A DNA stretch of 48,607 bases, taken from the NCBI GenBank assembly GCA_944350015.1, contig CALVNW010000009.1:1-48607 (forward strand), in the 5' to 3' direction. The translations under genes and the position numbers were made by a program. Below are positions 8,391-17,162 of the stretch, in pieces. Each line of letters starts with the position of its first letter. Within the stretch, counting starts at the first letter, position 1. The notes below the pieces were generated by a model, which did not search any database, was not told the DNA's origin, and worked only from the letters and a program-made list of their open reading frames with translations. The stretch comes from an uncultured Clostridia bacterium (lineage in GTDB: Bacteria > Bacillota > Clostridia > Christensenellales > UBA1242).

Positions 8391-8503
8391 TTTTTAACAT
8401 TCTCCTTCTTGTCCAGATTGAGAACGTCTTGGAATATTTTTTCTTCCTCTTCAAGCAAAGCCTTGTTAATCAGCCTTATTTTGTTTTGATAGATTATTTT
8501 CAT
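8366..8503 (-). CDS. Small phage-module protein, 45 aa, unknown
   Basis: The ORF begins with ATG at 8501-8503 and ends with TAA at 8366-8368. The translation starts MKIIYQNKIRLINKAL, continues with an acidic EEEEKIF helix and ends KKWISGQNL. Its ATG overlaps the TGA of the upstream gene as ATGA, and its last 25 bases overlap the start of the BhlA/UviB-like gene, so it fills exactly the gap in an otherwise gap-free operon. It is predicted helical with no membrane segment. I recognise no family. Confidence 0.65.
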   Translation of the reverse strand: MKIIYQNKIRLINKALLEEEEKIFQDVLNLDKKENVKKWISGQNL

Positions 8504-9984
8504 TTCTTCACACTTGCACATATAACAAAATTGCTAATATTTGTCTCGCCAGATGATATTATCTTCACATCAAATTCATTGCCAGAGATGTTTGTCCTAA
8601 TTTTTTGTATTTTACTACTTGCAGTAACCGTAAACTTTTTGCTTTCAAGCTCGCTTGAAATGACAATCTCAGCGCTCCCGCTTGTCTTTATTGTAAAATA
8701 TTTTATTCTTTTCTTTTTACTATGATAGCCAAGGTCGGTTTTAACGCTTTGCCATAGTGCTGGCAGGCTTGTGCCAAAAATCTTGCCATCTTCAGTAAGC
8801 TGACCAATCTTTCCGATATGCTCATTATTAAAGCAAGCAACGAGTTTAGACTTATGCGGATTATTAAGTGCAAGCACTTGGTTTATATCAACTCCGCGCA
8901 CGATATCAAGATGTTTTTTCTCGATATCATATATAAGAAGAGCGTTGTTGACATAGCCACTACTATAACTTTCACAACCCACCTGCTTGTCGTCAGCAAA
9001 ATCACATCTGCAAGCAAGATAGTATTTCCCTTCAAAACAAGTTGCAAAGCAGTTCGATTGATTGATAGTTTTTAAGATATTCTCACAGCCTAATTCTACA
9101 TTCTTTACAGAGGAGCCATTAAAGCATTTAAGCCCTGAGCGCTCAAGAAAATAGACATTATCTCCGCTCTGCGCTATTGAGTCAGGGTATATATAACTGT
9201 CAGAAAGGTACATATGGTTTATAGAGAAGGTATCATTTGAACCATATATTGAAAGTTGCGTTATACCATAATCTCTGAAAACATAGATATAGTCATTGAA
9301 AGATATAATTCTATTAAGTACACCTCTCTCATCACTAAAATCAAGATTGGCGGTCTTTTCATCTGTCCAGTTTGTTATATCTACATCTTCATTATATATA
9401 AGCTGACTATTTTCCTCTGCTGTGATTGCAAAAAGTTTGCCGTAGTGCGAGCAACAAGATTTTATAATTGGCACCTCTTCAAAACTTTCATTCCCACTGC
9501 CCGAAACAACAAGTAGGTTCTCACCTTGTCCCGAAAGCAAAAGCATATCTCTACCATTTACTCTATAGTAGATGCCATAAGGTGGCTCGGTGAAGTCATT
9601 TGGTATGATGAAGGGATAATATCTTATTTTAAAGAGGTTGTCATAGCAGATGTAGCCCTCATTATTGTAATAAAATAGATAGTAGGTGTTAACGTCATCG
9701 CTATAATTGTACCACTTCATCTTCCAGATAGCCTTAACCTCAGTTCCACGCAAGGTTATCGCCGTTTCATTGTCAAGGTCGGTAAGTGAGGTTGGCATTT
9801 TGATATCTTCAAAGCCGTAACCCGTCTTTAAATCGCCATCACCAGTTCTAAAGTTATAGGTCTCTTTTCCGCTGGTGACCTCTCTATTTTCATCGGTAGT
9901 GGTTGAGGGAAGTTCGTCAAAAAGTGAGTACTCAAACTCGATTTCTTTAGTTGAAAGCGTCTTTAAAGTATTTTTGTAGAACAT
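8500..9984 (-). CDS. Phage tail/DNA-stabilisation-like protein (putative beta-propeller)
   Basis: The product of about 494 aa is rich in Tyr, Asn and beta-forming residues, with repeated segments such as KSCCSHYGKLFAIT, RIISFNDYIYVFRD and GDNVYFLERSGLKCF that resemble blades of a beta-propeller. Position downstream of portal, scaffold, coat and connector genes, and size, parallel P22 gp10 (packaged DNA stabilisation/tail accessory factor), but I see no diagnostic motif, so this is by order and fold impression. I chose ATG 9982-9984 over the in-frame GTG three codons earlier because AGGAGG lies eight bases before it and its A is shared with the upstream stop (TAATG). Confidence 0.65.
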   Translation of the reverse strand: MFYKNTLKTLSTKEIEFEYSLFDELPSTTTDENREVTSGKETYNFRTGDGDLKTGYGFEDIKMPTSLTDLDNETAITLRGTEVKAIWKMKWYNYSDDVNTYYLFYYNNEGYICYDNLFKIRYYPFIIPNDFTEPPYGIYYRVNGRDMLLLSGQGENLLVVSGSGNESFEEVPIIKSCCSHYGKLFAITAEENSQLIYNEDVDITNWTDEKTANLDFSDERGVLNRIISFNDYIYVFRDYGITQLSIYGSNDTFSINHMYLSDSYIYPDSIAQSGDNVYFLERSGLKCFNGSSVKNVELGCENILKTINQSNCFATCFEGKYYLACRCDFADDKQVGCESYSSGYVNNALLIYDIEKKHLDIVRGVDINQVLALNNPHKSKLVACFNNEHIGKIGQLTEDGKIFGTSLPALWQSVKTDLGYHSKKKRIKYFTIKTSGSAEIVISSELESKKFTVTASSKIQKIRTNISGNEFDVKIISSGETNISNFVICASVKK

Positions 9985-10535
9985 TAAATCCACCTCCTCC
10001 GAGGCATTTTAACTTCACTTTTCTTTCGCGATAGCACTTGCAGTGAATTTTTAAATCTTTCTTCCCAAATATCAGCTTCGTCAAATAAGGTTTGCATAAA
10101 GTAGTACTCTCTTGCAATTCCATAGGCAAAAATGCGCTCTGTCAAAGTAGTGTCAAACTCGCTTGAAAGAGTAAGCTCGCTAGGATATATCTGATAGATA
10201 ATTTCAACCTCATTTGCATCTACCATAACATAATCTTGAAAGGCTTTAAATTTTAGTCTTTCGCCACTGCAGTCACTGATTGAGAGTATTTGGCAAACGT
10301 CACCGCTTAGCACACTGTATTCTACCCTAGAACCCACAGGTTTTACTTTTTCAACCTTAATTATAGGAAGATACTCACTTGCTATCTCGTTATAGATTAG
10401 ATTAAAACACTTGACAAGGCTATCGCAGATGCTGTTTTGCTCATCGGTTAAACTATCGCTATTTTTAATAGCCTTTCCAAGCTCTTCATTTTCTGTAAAA
10501 TCACAGGCAAGAACTATTATATCTTTTACTAACAT
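9984..10535 (-). CDS. Phage head-tail connector / tail adaptor-like protein
   Basis: The 183-aa product is mostly helical at both ends with a beta-rich centre. The C-terminal part AREYYFMQTLFDEADIWEERF resembles the end of head-completion or adaptor proteins (gp4 / tail tubular protein A type). This assignment rests on size, shape and position between coat and tail-like genes rather than on a firm motif. Its start (GGAGG, four bases, ATG) lies within the last codons of the upstream gene, and its TAA shares a base with the next ATG. Confidence 0.55.
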   Translation of the reverse strand: MLVKDIIVLACDFTENEELGKAIKNSDSLTDEQNSICDSLVKCFNLIYNEIASEYLPIIKVEKVKPVGSRVEYSVLSGDVCQILSISDCSGERLKFKAFQDYVMVDANEVEIIYQIYPSELTLSSEFDTTLTERIFAYGIAREYYFMQTLFDEADIWEERFKNSLQVLSRKKSEVKMPRRRWI

Positions 10536-10840
10536 ATTGCCTCCTTCAGCAAATTAACTTGCTCCTTTATCTGTCTTTTATAGACCTCCTCGTTATTTTT
10601 CTCAATCTCCTCAATCAATTTATCACGCCTACTACTTGCTGTCCTGCGTGCAAAGACCAGTGTCCGCTCGTCAAGAACGCTATAAGGCACCTCAAAACAA
10701 TAGCTATTCTTTTGATTTGACGAGTGCACCTCATAGCATTTTTTAGATAGATTGTAAAGCACAAAATAGCTTTCATCAATCTCTTTAAGTCTATCGCAAA
10801 TATAATAGACGTCATCCTTAATTTCTAGATAATTTAACAA
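10529..10840 (-). CDS. Phage-module protein, unknown (103 aa)
   Basis: The product begins LNYLEIKDDVYYICDRLKEID when read from the TTG at 10838-10840. That start is preferred because GGAGG lies five bases before it; a longer in-frame start would place the ribosome binding site inside the gene. The centre is beta-rich, the C-terminal 40 residues are a charged helix (RRDKLIEEIEKNNEEVYKRQIKEQ). It lies between the coat gene and the connector-like gene, where phages often carry a head-closure or decoration-type protein, but I recognise no family. Confidence 0.7.
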   Translation of the reverse strand: MLNYLEIKDDVYYICDRLKEIDESYFVLYNLSKKCYEVHSSNQKNSYCFEVPYSVLDERTLVFARRTASSRRDKLIEEIEKNNEEVYKRQIKEQVNLLKEAIC

Positions 10841-10862
10841 AATAACCTCCAAAATTAGATAA

Positions 10863-10894
10863 AAAAGGCAAAAAATGTGTGTTTTTTGCCTTTT
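10863..10894 (-). terminator. Intrinsic terminator after the phage coat gene
   Basis: A 13-bp stem AAAAGGCAAAAAA (10863-10875) with TTTTTTGCCTTTT (10882-10894), loop TGTGTG, is followed on the minus strand by a T-run. It lies about ten bases beyond the coat stop, which suggests the coat gene is expressed at a higher level than the genes after it, with partial read-through. Confidence 0.85.
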
Positions 10895-10904
10895 ATCTAT
10901 ATTT

Positions 10905-12122
10905 TTAACCTTCAGAACCAGTTGTATTTACATTAATATTGCTAGTAAATGGATTTGTAACTGTTGACTTGATGCCTGAAATCTTAGCTTGTCCGCAAGG
11001 CTTGTCGCAGATAAGTTCTGCATATTTAACAAGGGTTGCGCTATAAGTTGGATAGCCTTGATTTTGTTTCAAAATTCGTCCATCCTCACCTTCAAGCCAT
11101 TTCCAGTCGCAAAGCTCGTGAATTGTAAAGTCGTTGGTGTTTAAAAGATACATTGTGTCATCGTCAACAAATCTATCAGCAACAACAGGTATACCATTAT
11201 GAGTGATAGTCTTATATCCACCCTCAAGTTCTGTAATATCAATATTCCTTCTGTAAGCACCAAGATATTCTTGATATGCTCTTCTAACTTGGCTTGAGCA
11301 AGTGATGAAGTTGATTTGAGAGTCTACGTTCATATCAAGAAAATCAATTGCCTGTTGAATAAGTAGATCTGATATCTCCTGTGATGTTGTGCTTGTGTAA
11401 GGGTTAAGCCAAGGATATTCGGTTTTGCTTACGCCATAGATTGAAGTTTGAGTAGAGTCGAATATCTTGCCAAGTCCGCTAATTTCAAAATCTTTTGAGC
11501 CTTGCACATAGAATTTATATCCACTTGCAATAGTTAAAGATTCACTTGACTCATATGTAAACTTCTTGTTCACCCTATCAACATAGGTTACCTTTAAAGG
11601 CGAAGTGTTTACCTTGGTTGCGTCATTGTAAACATCGACAAGCATACCTTCAATTAAGTTGTTTACCTTATCACAAGTTATAGTTTTTCCGCTTTGAGCT
11701 GAAGCAGTTGCAAGAAGTCCAGTTCCATCACCATAGAGCATTCTACCGAGATTGAATGAACTTGCCTTAACTAGCCCTTCCATCTCATCCGACAAAAGAT
11801 TTACAAAAGCGCCAATATTGTTTGCTGATGCTCTTACTGCCTTGTCAGAAATATCAATTTTACCATAAAGGTTTTTAAGTTCGGCTACAAATTGAACGTA
11901 GCCATTGCCAGAAGATGTTGGAAGAGCTCCCTCTTCGCTTCCAGCGCCTACTCCGCCATTGATACCGTACGGAGCAAGTTTTCTTACTTCTTTGCCCCAA
12001 ACATCTTTGCTTGAGTGCTTAATTTTAGCTAAAAGTGGATTTGCATTTACATTTAATTGATTTGCAACAACGCCTAAATAAACGTTCTTAAGTGCACTTT
12101 CAGCAGTTTGTAAAGTTACCAT
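10905..12122 (-). CDS. Phage major capsid protein (HK97-fold type)
   Basis: The 405-aa product has the layout of a tailed-phage coat protein: an N-terminal helical arm, a GSEEGALPTSSGNGYVQF segment leading to the E-loop-like region KNLYGKIDISDKAVRASANN, a central insertion, and a C-terminal part with FITCSSQVRRAYQEYL and NTNDFTIHELCDWKWLEG as in many clostridial prophage major capsid proteins. Strong AAGGAG upstream of ATG, an AT-rich 177-base gap before it and a terminator after it suit high expression. It is intact and carries no decay. Confidence 0.88.
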   Translation of the reverse strand: MVTLQTAESALKNVYLGVVANQLNVNANPLLAKIKHSSKDVWGKEVRKLAPYGINGGVGAGSEEGALPTSSGNGYVQFVAELKNLYGKIDISDKAVRASANNIGAFVNLLSDEMEGLVKASSFNLGRMLYGDGTGLLATASAQSGKTITCDKVNNLIEGMLVDVYNDATKVNTSPLKVTYVDRVNKKFTYESSESLTIASGYKFYVQGSKDFEISGLGKIFDSTQTSIYGVSKTEYPWLNPYTSTTSQEISDLLIQQAIDFLDMNVDSQINFITCSSQVRRAYQEYLGAYRRNIDITELEGGYKTITHNGIPVVADRFVDDDTMYLLNTNDFTIHELCDWKWLEGEDGRILKQNQGYPTYSATLVKYAELICDKPCGQAKISGIKSTVTNPFTSNINVNTTGSEG

Positions 12123-12299
12123 TTTTTACTCCTTTTAAAAATTTTTAAGTTTTTTATTTAAAAATTGTGTAAAAATAAGCAAAATTTAATAAATTATCTT
12201 AATTTTTAGTTTTAAATAATTTTAATTTCAAATTATTAATTAAAATTTAAATATGTTAAATTTTTTATACTTTTGCTGCCCTAACCACAAAAAGTAAAT

Positions 12300-13010
12300 T
12301 TAACTAAACATATTGTTTACAAGTTTTTTAGCCTCTTCAAGCGTCTTAGGGCTATCAGGAATGACTCCTGACACCCTTTGTCCGCCCTGTGAAGATATTA
12401 CGTATGGTGGCTTTTGATTTGCAAGTTCGTTAAGATAATTTTCAATAATCTTATTTTTTACATCGTCGCTAGTCAGCACATACCGACTGATTAACGGGTC
12501 GCTTTGCTTTACTTTTATATGGTCGAGCACCACATTAGCCCAAGCGTCCTCATATGGATTTTTAATCCGATTACCTTGAAGATAGTTTTCTATCTCCTCA
12601 GCATAGTCTTTTGCAAGTTCATTTTCTTCAAGGAATTGAGAAAGCGATTGAAGGTAATCATCTTGATTATTTTCTTCACCGCCAGCACTTAAGTCAGAAG
12701 ATAATTTAGCGTTTTCGTCATTATTTTCGCTATTTTTTGTGATATTTTCGTTCTTTTCTTTAATTTCGCTATCTTCAGTGCTGTCTGCTGGCTTATTCTC
12801 GCCATCAATTTTATCTTGCTGAAGTGACTTCAAAAGTTGGCATTTTCTGGTAAATTCAGCTTGCAAATTGTTGTATGCCGTAAGTAAGGCATTTGAATCC
12901 TTGAATTTACCAAGTTGCCCTTGAGAGCCAACATCACTCACAGCCCTATCCTCATTCACTTTATCTAAAGTCGTTGCCGGTTCCATTGTTGGTTGTTCTC
13001 TGTTTTCCAT
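12300..13010 (-). CDS. Phage capsid scaffolding protein
   Basis: The 236-aa product is highly charged and low in hydrophobic residues, with a Gln/Asn/Glu/Ser-rich middle (about 70-125), flanking helices such as FKDSNALLTAYNNLQAEFTRK (about 36-56), and a helical C-terminus ending AKKLVNNMF. This composition and the position directly between portal and coat genes are characteristic of scaffolding proteins, which direct procapsid assembly and then leave. It starts two bases after the portal stop, with GGAGGG placed over the portal stop codon. Confidence 0.8.
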   Translation of the reverse strand: MENREQPTMEPATTLDKVNEDRAVSDVGSQGQLGKFKDSNALLTAYNNLQAEFTRKCQLLKSLQQDKIDGENKPADSTEDSEIKEKNENITKNSENNDENAKLSSDLSAGGEENNQDDYLQSLSQFLEENELAKDYAEEIENYLQGNRIKNPYEDAWANVVLDHIKVKQSDPLISRYVLTSDDVKNKIIENYLNELANQKPPYVISSQGGQRVSGVIPDSPKTLEEAKKLVNNMFS

Positions 13011-13012
13011 AA

Positions 13013-14866
13013 TTAACCCTCCATTTTCTTTTTGTGTTTATGAATATGCTCTAAAAACATCTTTTCAAGTTTACTATTTTTAGCTTTTGCCTTTTCAAAA
13101 TCTTCACCGAGCATAAAAGCGATGTGTTCGTTTAAATGTAATTTATCATCATCTATTTCGCTGACATCAACCTCGTCGCCTTTAAGCATCTTGATGTTTT
13201 CGCCGTCAGCGCGTTTTAAGTGAAGCTCGTTTAAGTCTTGCGCATTTTCCCAAATACCCAAGCCTAACATCTCAAGAATTTTGCATTTCATCCTGTTTGT
13301 CAGCGTTCCATTCTCATCTTGGAAAATTCCTTTTTCAAGGAGAGAAAATATCATCTCCCTTCTCTGCGTTAAAGTCTGAGAGCCGTCCGTTTGATTTTCA
13401 AGCTCTATATCATCGCTTGAAATATCAGAAGAGGAGAAGTAAAACATTTCAATCTGTCCATTTTCTCCAACAATCTTTGCAATTCTAGGAAAGATTGCAT
13501 ATTGTTTGTATAATCTTAAAATCTTCTTAGCAATCTCCTTGCAAGCTGACTTTATGCTTTCAATCGATGCATTAAGTCTAGTTTCATCTTGACTAATCAA
13601 AAGCTCGAGTGCATTACCGCTGATATTGGATGAGATAGTGCTTGTACTTAAAAGGTCATTTACACCGCTTATCTTATTAAATTCGTCAAGCAAATTATTC
13701 TCCTCATCACTTAACCCTGCTGGTATACTTTCGCTTTGAAGATATTTAGGCTCTGTTGCGCCCTGTCTGTAAACTAAAACTTTGCCCGGGCATAGTCCTT
13801 CCTCTTCAAGATTGTCAAGGTCGACTGAGCCATCCTCAACGCTAAGCACACCGAGTGACAGTCTGTTGATAAATTCGTGTTTGCGATTTTTCACTGCATT
13901 GAACGCTCTTTGAACAGGAATAAGCCTTTCAATTACGCTAGTTCCCCAGAAACATCCAGGCTCTTCTATGCTAGTTTGTCTTATAAAAGGAAAATCTCTC
14001 GTCTTGTCCTCTCCGCATAGATAAGGTAGCTCGCCGTCATACACAAGCTTGTCGCCTGCAACTATTATAAGTCTACCATTAGGATATTCACTGTTTGGTC
14101 TGACATATTTTTCAATCACGATAGCACTGTTATCTTTGGTTGTTTCGATAAGCTTTGTTGCCGTGCCATTAAAGCCAAGCCCGCCTACACCCACAGAGAC
14201 ATTATCAAGCGAAAAGGTATTGATTTTTTCGCCTTTCACCTCAACGCCATACATACTTTTGATTTGTTCAGTGGTGTAAGCTTTGGCGTGCAACAAACTT
14301 TGACAGTCGCGTAAGCTCTCACAAGTTTGACTATCAGGATAAATTTCAAACGGAGAGACGACACTAAGTTCGACCTCTCCGCTTTTAACCTTATTACCAT
14401 CCTTATCAACCGCTACAGTCTGCCCAAGATTATTGTTCCAGCTGACCTTGTAGAACACCGTACCGCAAACCTCGGACCACTTGATTGCTTGAGTGATTTT
14501 ATTTTCAATCTCAAGCTTATTTTTTAATGATTTATATATCTTTTTTGAGGCTTTTGCGCTTTGTTTGTCGCGCTCATCACTTGTGGCAGGTATGACATTT
14601 ATATCTGGCTTTATTCTTGAAAGTTTTGCGTACCTTATATCATATATTGGTGCGATATGGTTGTAAACCTCACGCTCTTGCCAGAAAAATTGCCTGTCAG
14701 CCTCCTCAATTTGACCACCATAGCCAATATTACAATATTGATTGCCCATCAAAAAGTTCATATTGATTTGCCAAATGGTGTCAAAACTTTTTCTTGCCTC
14801 CGCTCTGTTTTTGAAGTCGTCAATGACTTCTTTTGCAATTTTTTCTTTAATTTGATTGTTTTTCAT
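13013..14866 (-). CDS. Phage portal protein (P22 gp1-like)
   Basis: The 617-aa product has features of P22-type portals: an N-terminal helical opening with a W-Q-x-N-M-N-F-L-M-G-N-Q-Y stretch (about 32-45), YNHIAPIYDIRYAKLSRIKPDINVIP-type wing residues, a FPFIRQTSIEEPGCFWGTSVIERLIPVQRAFNAVKNR core stretch and a stem-like helix region followed by NISGNALELLISQDETRL. The dodecameric portal sits at one capsid vertex and is the channel for DNA entry and exit. The packaging ATPase it would need is absent. Its ATG overlaps the stop of the preceding gene as ATGA. Confidence 0.88.
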   Translation of the reverse strand: MKNNQIKEKIAKEVIDDFKNRAEARKSFDTIWQINMNFLMGNQYCNIGYGGQIEEADRQFFWQEREVYNHIAPIYDIRYAKLSRIKPDINVIPATSDERDKQSAKASKKIYKSLKNKLEIENKITQAIKWSEVCGTVFYKVSWNNNLGQTVAVDKDGNKVKSGEVELSVVSPFEIYPDSQTCESLRDCQSLLHAKAYTTEQIKSMYGVEVKGEKINTFSLDNVSVGVGGLGFNGTATKLIETTKDNSAIVIEKYVRPNSEYPNGRLIIVAGDKLVYDGELPYLCGEDKTRDFPFIRQTSIEEPGCFWGTSVIERLIPVQRAFNAVKNRKHEFINRLSLGVLSVEDGSVDLDNLEEEGLCPGKVLVYRQGATEPKYLQSESIPAGLSDEENNLLDEFNKISGVNDLLSTSTISSNISGNALELLISQDETRLNASIESIKSACKEIAKKILRLYKQYAIFPRIAKIVGENGQIEMFYFSSSDISSDDIELENQTDGSQTLTQRREMIFSLLEKGIFQDENGTLTNRMKCKILEMLGLGIWENAQDLNELHLKRADGENIKMLKGDEVDVSEIDDDKLHLNEHIAFMLGEDFEKAKAKNSKLEKMFLEHIHKHKKKMEG

Positions 14867-15081
14867 TTTACCTTCCTCGTCTTTTTATTTAATCTAAACG
14901 GACTTTCTGTCCCCTTTGGTATTTGTAGTTTTGCAATCTGCTCATACATACCCTTCAAGCACTCTTCACAAAAACATAAATCTCGCTTTATTAGCCCTTT
15001 GGTTGTAAAACAATACTTTGCGAGGTTATTACAGCCATAAAAATCACATTTTGTAAGGTGCTTGCACTCAAGTATCTCCAC
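14863..15081 (-). CDS. Small Cys-rich phage-module protein, possible zinc binder (72 aa)
   Basis: The sequence has Cys pairs at about residues 6/12/17/24 and a C-F-C-E-E-C motif (36-41), which together could bind zinc, then a basic tail RLNKKTRKVK. The start is GTG (15079-15081) with AGGAGG six bases upstream, inside the end of the preceding gene. It overlaps the portal start by ATGA. Position right before the portal and possible nucleic-acid binding could suit a packaging or regulatory role, but that is inference. Confidence 0.7.
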   Translation of the reverse strand: MEILECKHLTKCDFYGCNNLAKYCFTTKGLIKRDLCFCEECLKGMYEQIAKLQIPKGTESPFRLNKKTRKVK

Positions 15082-15358
15082 TTTCTCCCTCCTCTTTTAT
15101 CAATTTTTCAAGTCGCTTCTCTTCTGCCTCAAGCTCGTCGTCGGTCATCGATAGGACACTATCCTCATAAGATTTGTAGTAACGCTCAAGTAACAATTTG
15201 ATTGCCGAGATGTCTGGCGCAAAATGCTTGGTTGTCACCTTCATCTTCGATAGCACCTTTTCGCCCTCTTCATTGAAAGAAAACTCTTTAAGTTCTTCGC
15301 TAGCATCATAGCCCAAGGCTTTTTTAAGTAGTGCTTTCCTTATCTCATCTTCTTCCAT
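15068..15358 (-). CDS. Phage-module first gene, unknown (96 aa)
   Basis: An acidic helical protein, starting MEEDEIRKALLKKALGYDASE, with a C-terminal coiled-coil-like stretch (DDELEAEEKRLEKLIKEE). AAAGGAG lies four bases upstream of its ATG. Being first in the structural operon it sits where a small terminase subunit is often found, but it is short and lacks an obvious helix-turn-helix, so I do not assign that role. The next 138 bases to the divergent ABC gene must contain the promoter of the module. Confidence 0.65.
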   Translation of the reverse strand: MEEDEIRKALLKKALGYDASEELKEFSFNEEGEKVLSKMKVTTKHFAPDISAIKLLLERYYKSYEDSVLSMTDDELEAEEKRLEKLIKEEGESGDT

Positions 15359-15496
15359 TTTGCTCCTTTTAGCAACTTTCGCCTAGATTATATAACACCG
15401 ATTTTCACAAAAACAATACTTACTGCCAACTTTTTTTAAAAATTTAGCACAAATATTAAAAATTATCGCTAAACTGATATTGTAGAGGTCTTACAA

Positions 15497-16252
15497 ATGA
15501 AAAATTTACTTGAGATGAATGGTGTCAAATACTTCTATCAGACAAAAGAGAGTGAAATCAATGCTCTTGAAAACATCTCTTTCTCTATAAAAGAGAGGGA
15601 CTTTTCTTCCATTGTTGGTCCTAGCGGTTGTGGCAAAACCACAATCCTTTCACTGATCGCAGGACTGCTCACTCCGTCTGAGGGTGCTATCACTTTAAAT
15701 GGTAGCCCTATCACCAAGAACGATAGTCGAATAGGCTATATGTTCCAAAGAGACCATCTCTTCGAGTGGAGAACTATTTGGCAGAACATCATACTCGGAC
15801 TAGAAGTTCAAAAAAAGCATAAACAGCCTGAAAAGCTTGCTTTTGCCGAAGAACTACTAAAAAAGTATGACCTTTACAACTTTAAAAACAAGAAGCCTCG
15901 CCAGCTTAGTGGCGGAATGCGTCAAAGAGTGGCGCTAATTCGTACACTCGTTCTTGAACCACAGCTTTTACTTTTAGATGAGCCATTTTCTGCGCTCGAC
16001 TTTCAAACAAGACTTAAGGTCTGTGATGACGTCTATGACATAATAAAAAGCGAACAAAAAACCGCCCTTTTAGTTACTCACGATATATCAGAAGCACTTA
16101 GTATGTCTGACAAAATCATAATCTTAACTAAAAGACCGGCAGTCGTAAAAAAGGTTGTAGACATCTCATTTCAAGGAATAGCTCCTCTTGCTAAGCGCGA
16201 GGACAAAGAGTTTGGCAAATATTTTGAAATGATTTGGAGAAATCTTGTCTAA
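15497..16252 (+). CDS. ABC transporter ATP-binding protein, NitT/TauT type
   Basis: The 251-aa product has all ABC ATPase motifs: Walker A GPSGCGKTT (41-49), Q-loop Q84 in YMFQRD, signature LSGGM (137-141), Walker B LLLLDEP (157-163) and H-loop His 195. The YMFQRDHLFEWRT segment is typical of the nitrate/sulfonate/taurine and thiamine-precursor branch. It energises import by the permease encoded next, whose ATG shares a base with this stop codon (TAATG). GAGG lies upstream of the ATG. No thiamine or other known riboswitch could be seen in the 138-base leader, so the substrate is open. Confidence 0.9.
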   Translation: MKNLLEMNGVKYFYQTKESEINALENISFSIKERDFSSIVGPSGCGKTTILSLIAGLLTPSEGAITLNGSPITKNDSRIGYMFQRDHLFEWRTIWQNIILGLEVQKKHKQPEKLAFAEELLKKYDLYNFKNKKPRQLSGGMRQRVALIRTLVLEPQLLLLDEPFSALDFQTRLKVCDDVYDIIKSEQKTALLVTHDISEALSMSDKIIILTKRPAVVKKVVDISFQGIAPLAKREDKEFGKYFEMIWRNLV

Positions 16253-17067
16253 TGAAACGCAAAAACAAAAATAAAATTGTATCCTACTCAAAAGCCCGCA
16301 AGCAATATCTTAAAACAATAAAAAAAGATAAAATTTTAGTCTTGTTTTGGCAAATCACAATATTCGTGCTCTTTTTGGGAATTTGGCAACTACTCGCTGA
16401 TTTTGGCGTTATCGACCCGTTTTTCTTCTCTAGTCCATCTAGAATTGCAACCACAATAGTAGACCTTGCAAAAGATGGAAACCTTTGGCTCCATATTTGG
16501 ACATCGCTTTACGAAACCATTATTGGCTTTGTAATAGCCACGCTACTTGGAGTTTTGATTGCAATCCTTCTTTGGTGGAGCGAAAAACTTAGACGGATAA
16601 TGGAACCTTATCTAATTATTCTTAATAGTTTGCCAAAGATAGCTCTTGGACCTATGATTATTTTCTGGGTTGGCTCAGGTACTGGCGCAACTATTGTAAT
16701 GTGCGTGCTTATCTGCATCGTGATAACAACTATATCTATGCTCAATGCATTCATTTCTTGTGACAGTGATAAAATACTTCTAATGAAATCAATGCACGCG
16801 AACAAATTTCAAATACTATTCAAATTAATTTTGCCAAGCGCTCTGCCAGAATTTACTTCAGTACTCAAAATAAATGTTGGTATGAGCTGGGTAGGCACTA
16901 TTATGGGCGAATACCTTTCAAGTAAGGCAGGACTTGGATACCTTATCAACTACGGCAGTCAGATATTAAAACTTGATATCGTTATGGCAAGCATAACACT
17001 GCTTTGCGTTCTCGCCGCAGGAATGTATTTCCTAGTTAGCCCTCTTGAGAAAAAGTTTAAAAGATAA
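16252..17067 (+). CDS. ABC transporter permease, NitT/TauT type
   Basis: The 271-aa product has a basic N-terminus, a first membrane helix (about 30-50) and five or more further segments, with the EAA-like loop around LLMKSMHANKFQILFKLILPSALPEFTSVLKI that docks onto the ATPase, and the family ending SSKAGLGYLINYGSQILK. The start chosen is ATG 16252-16254, coupled to the upstream stop, rather than a TTG 18 bases earlier. No substrate-binding protein gene lies in either direction within the window, although transporters of this type need one. Confidence 0.9.
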   Translation: MKRKNKNKIVSYSKARKQYLKTIKKDKILVLFWQITIFVLFLGIWQLLADFGVIDPFFFSSPSRIATTIVDLAKDGNLWLHIWTSLYETIIGFVIATLLGVLIAILLWWSEKLRRIMEPYLIILNSLPKIALGPMIIFWVGSGTGATIVMCVLICIVITTISMLNAFISCDSDKILLMKSMHANKFQILFKLILPSALPEFTSVLKINVGMSWVGTIMGEYLSSKAGLGYLINYGSQILKLDIVMASITLLCVLAAGMYFLVSPLEKKFKR

Positions 17068-17162
17068 TATTGCAACAAATTTTAGATAATTAATCAAAAA
17101 TTAATTAAAATTACTAAAAAAACTTTAAATTTACCATTAATTACCACTAAAATATCTCAATC

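Noticed and set aside
15359..15496. Thiamine (TPP) or other riboswitch before the ABC genes
   Set aside because: No recognisable conserved core is present in this 138-base AT-rich gap.
7370..15496. Prophage attachment sites (att) around the phage module
   Set aside because: I found no direct repeat flanking the module and no integrase gene; the folded repeats on the left are not matched on the right.
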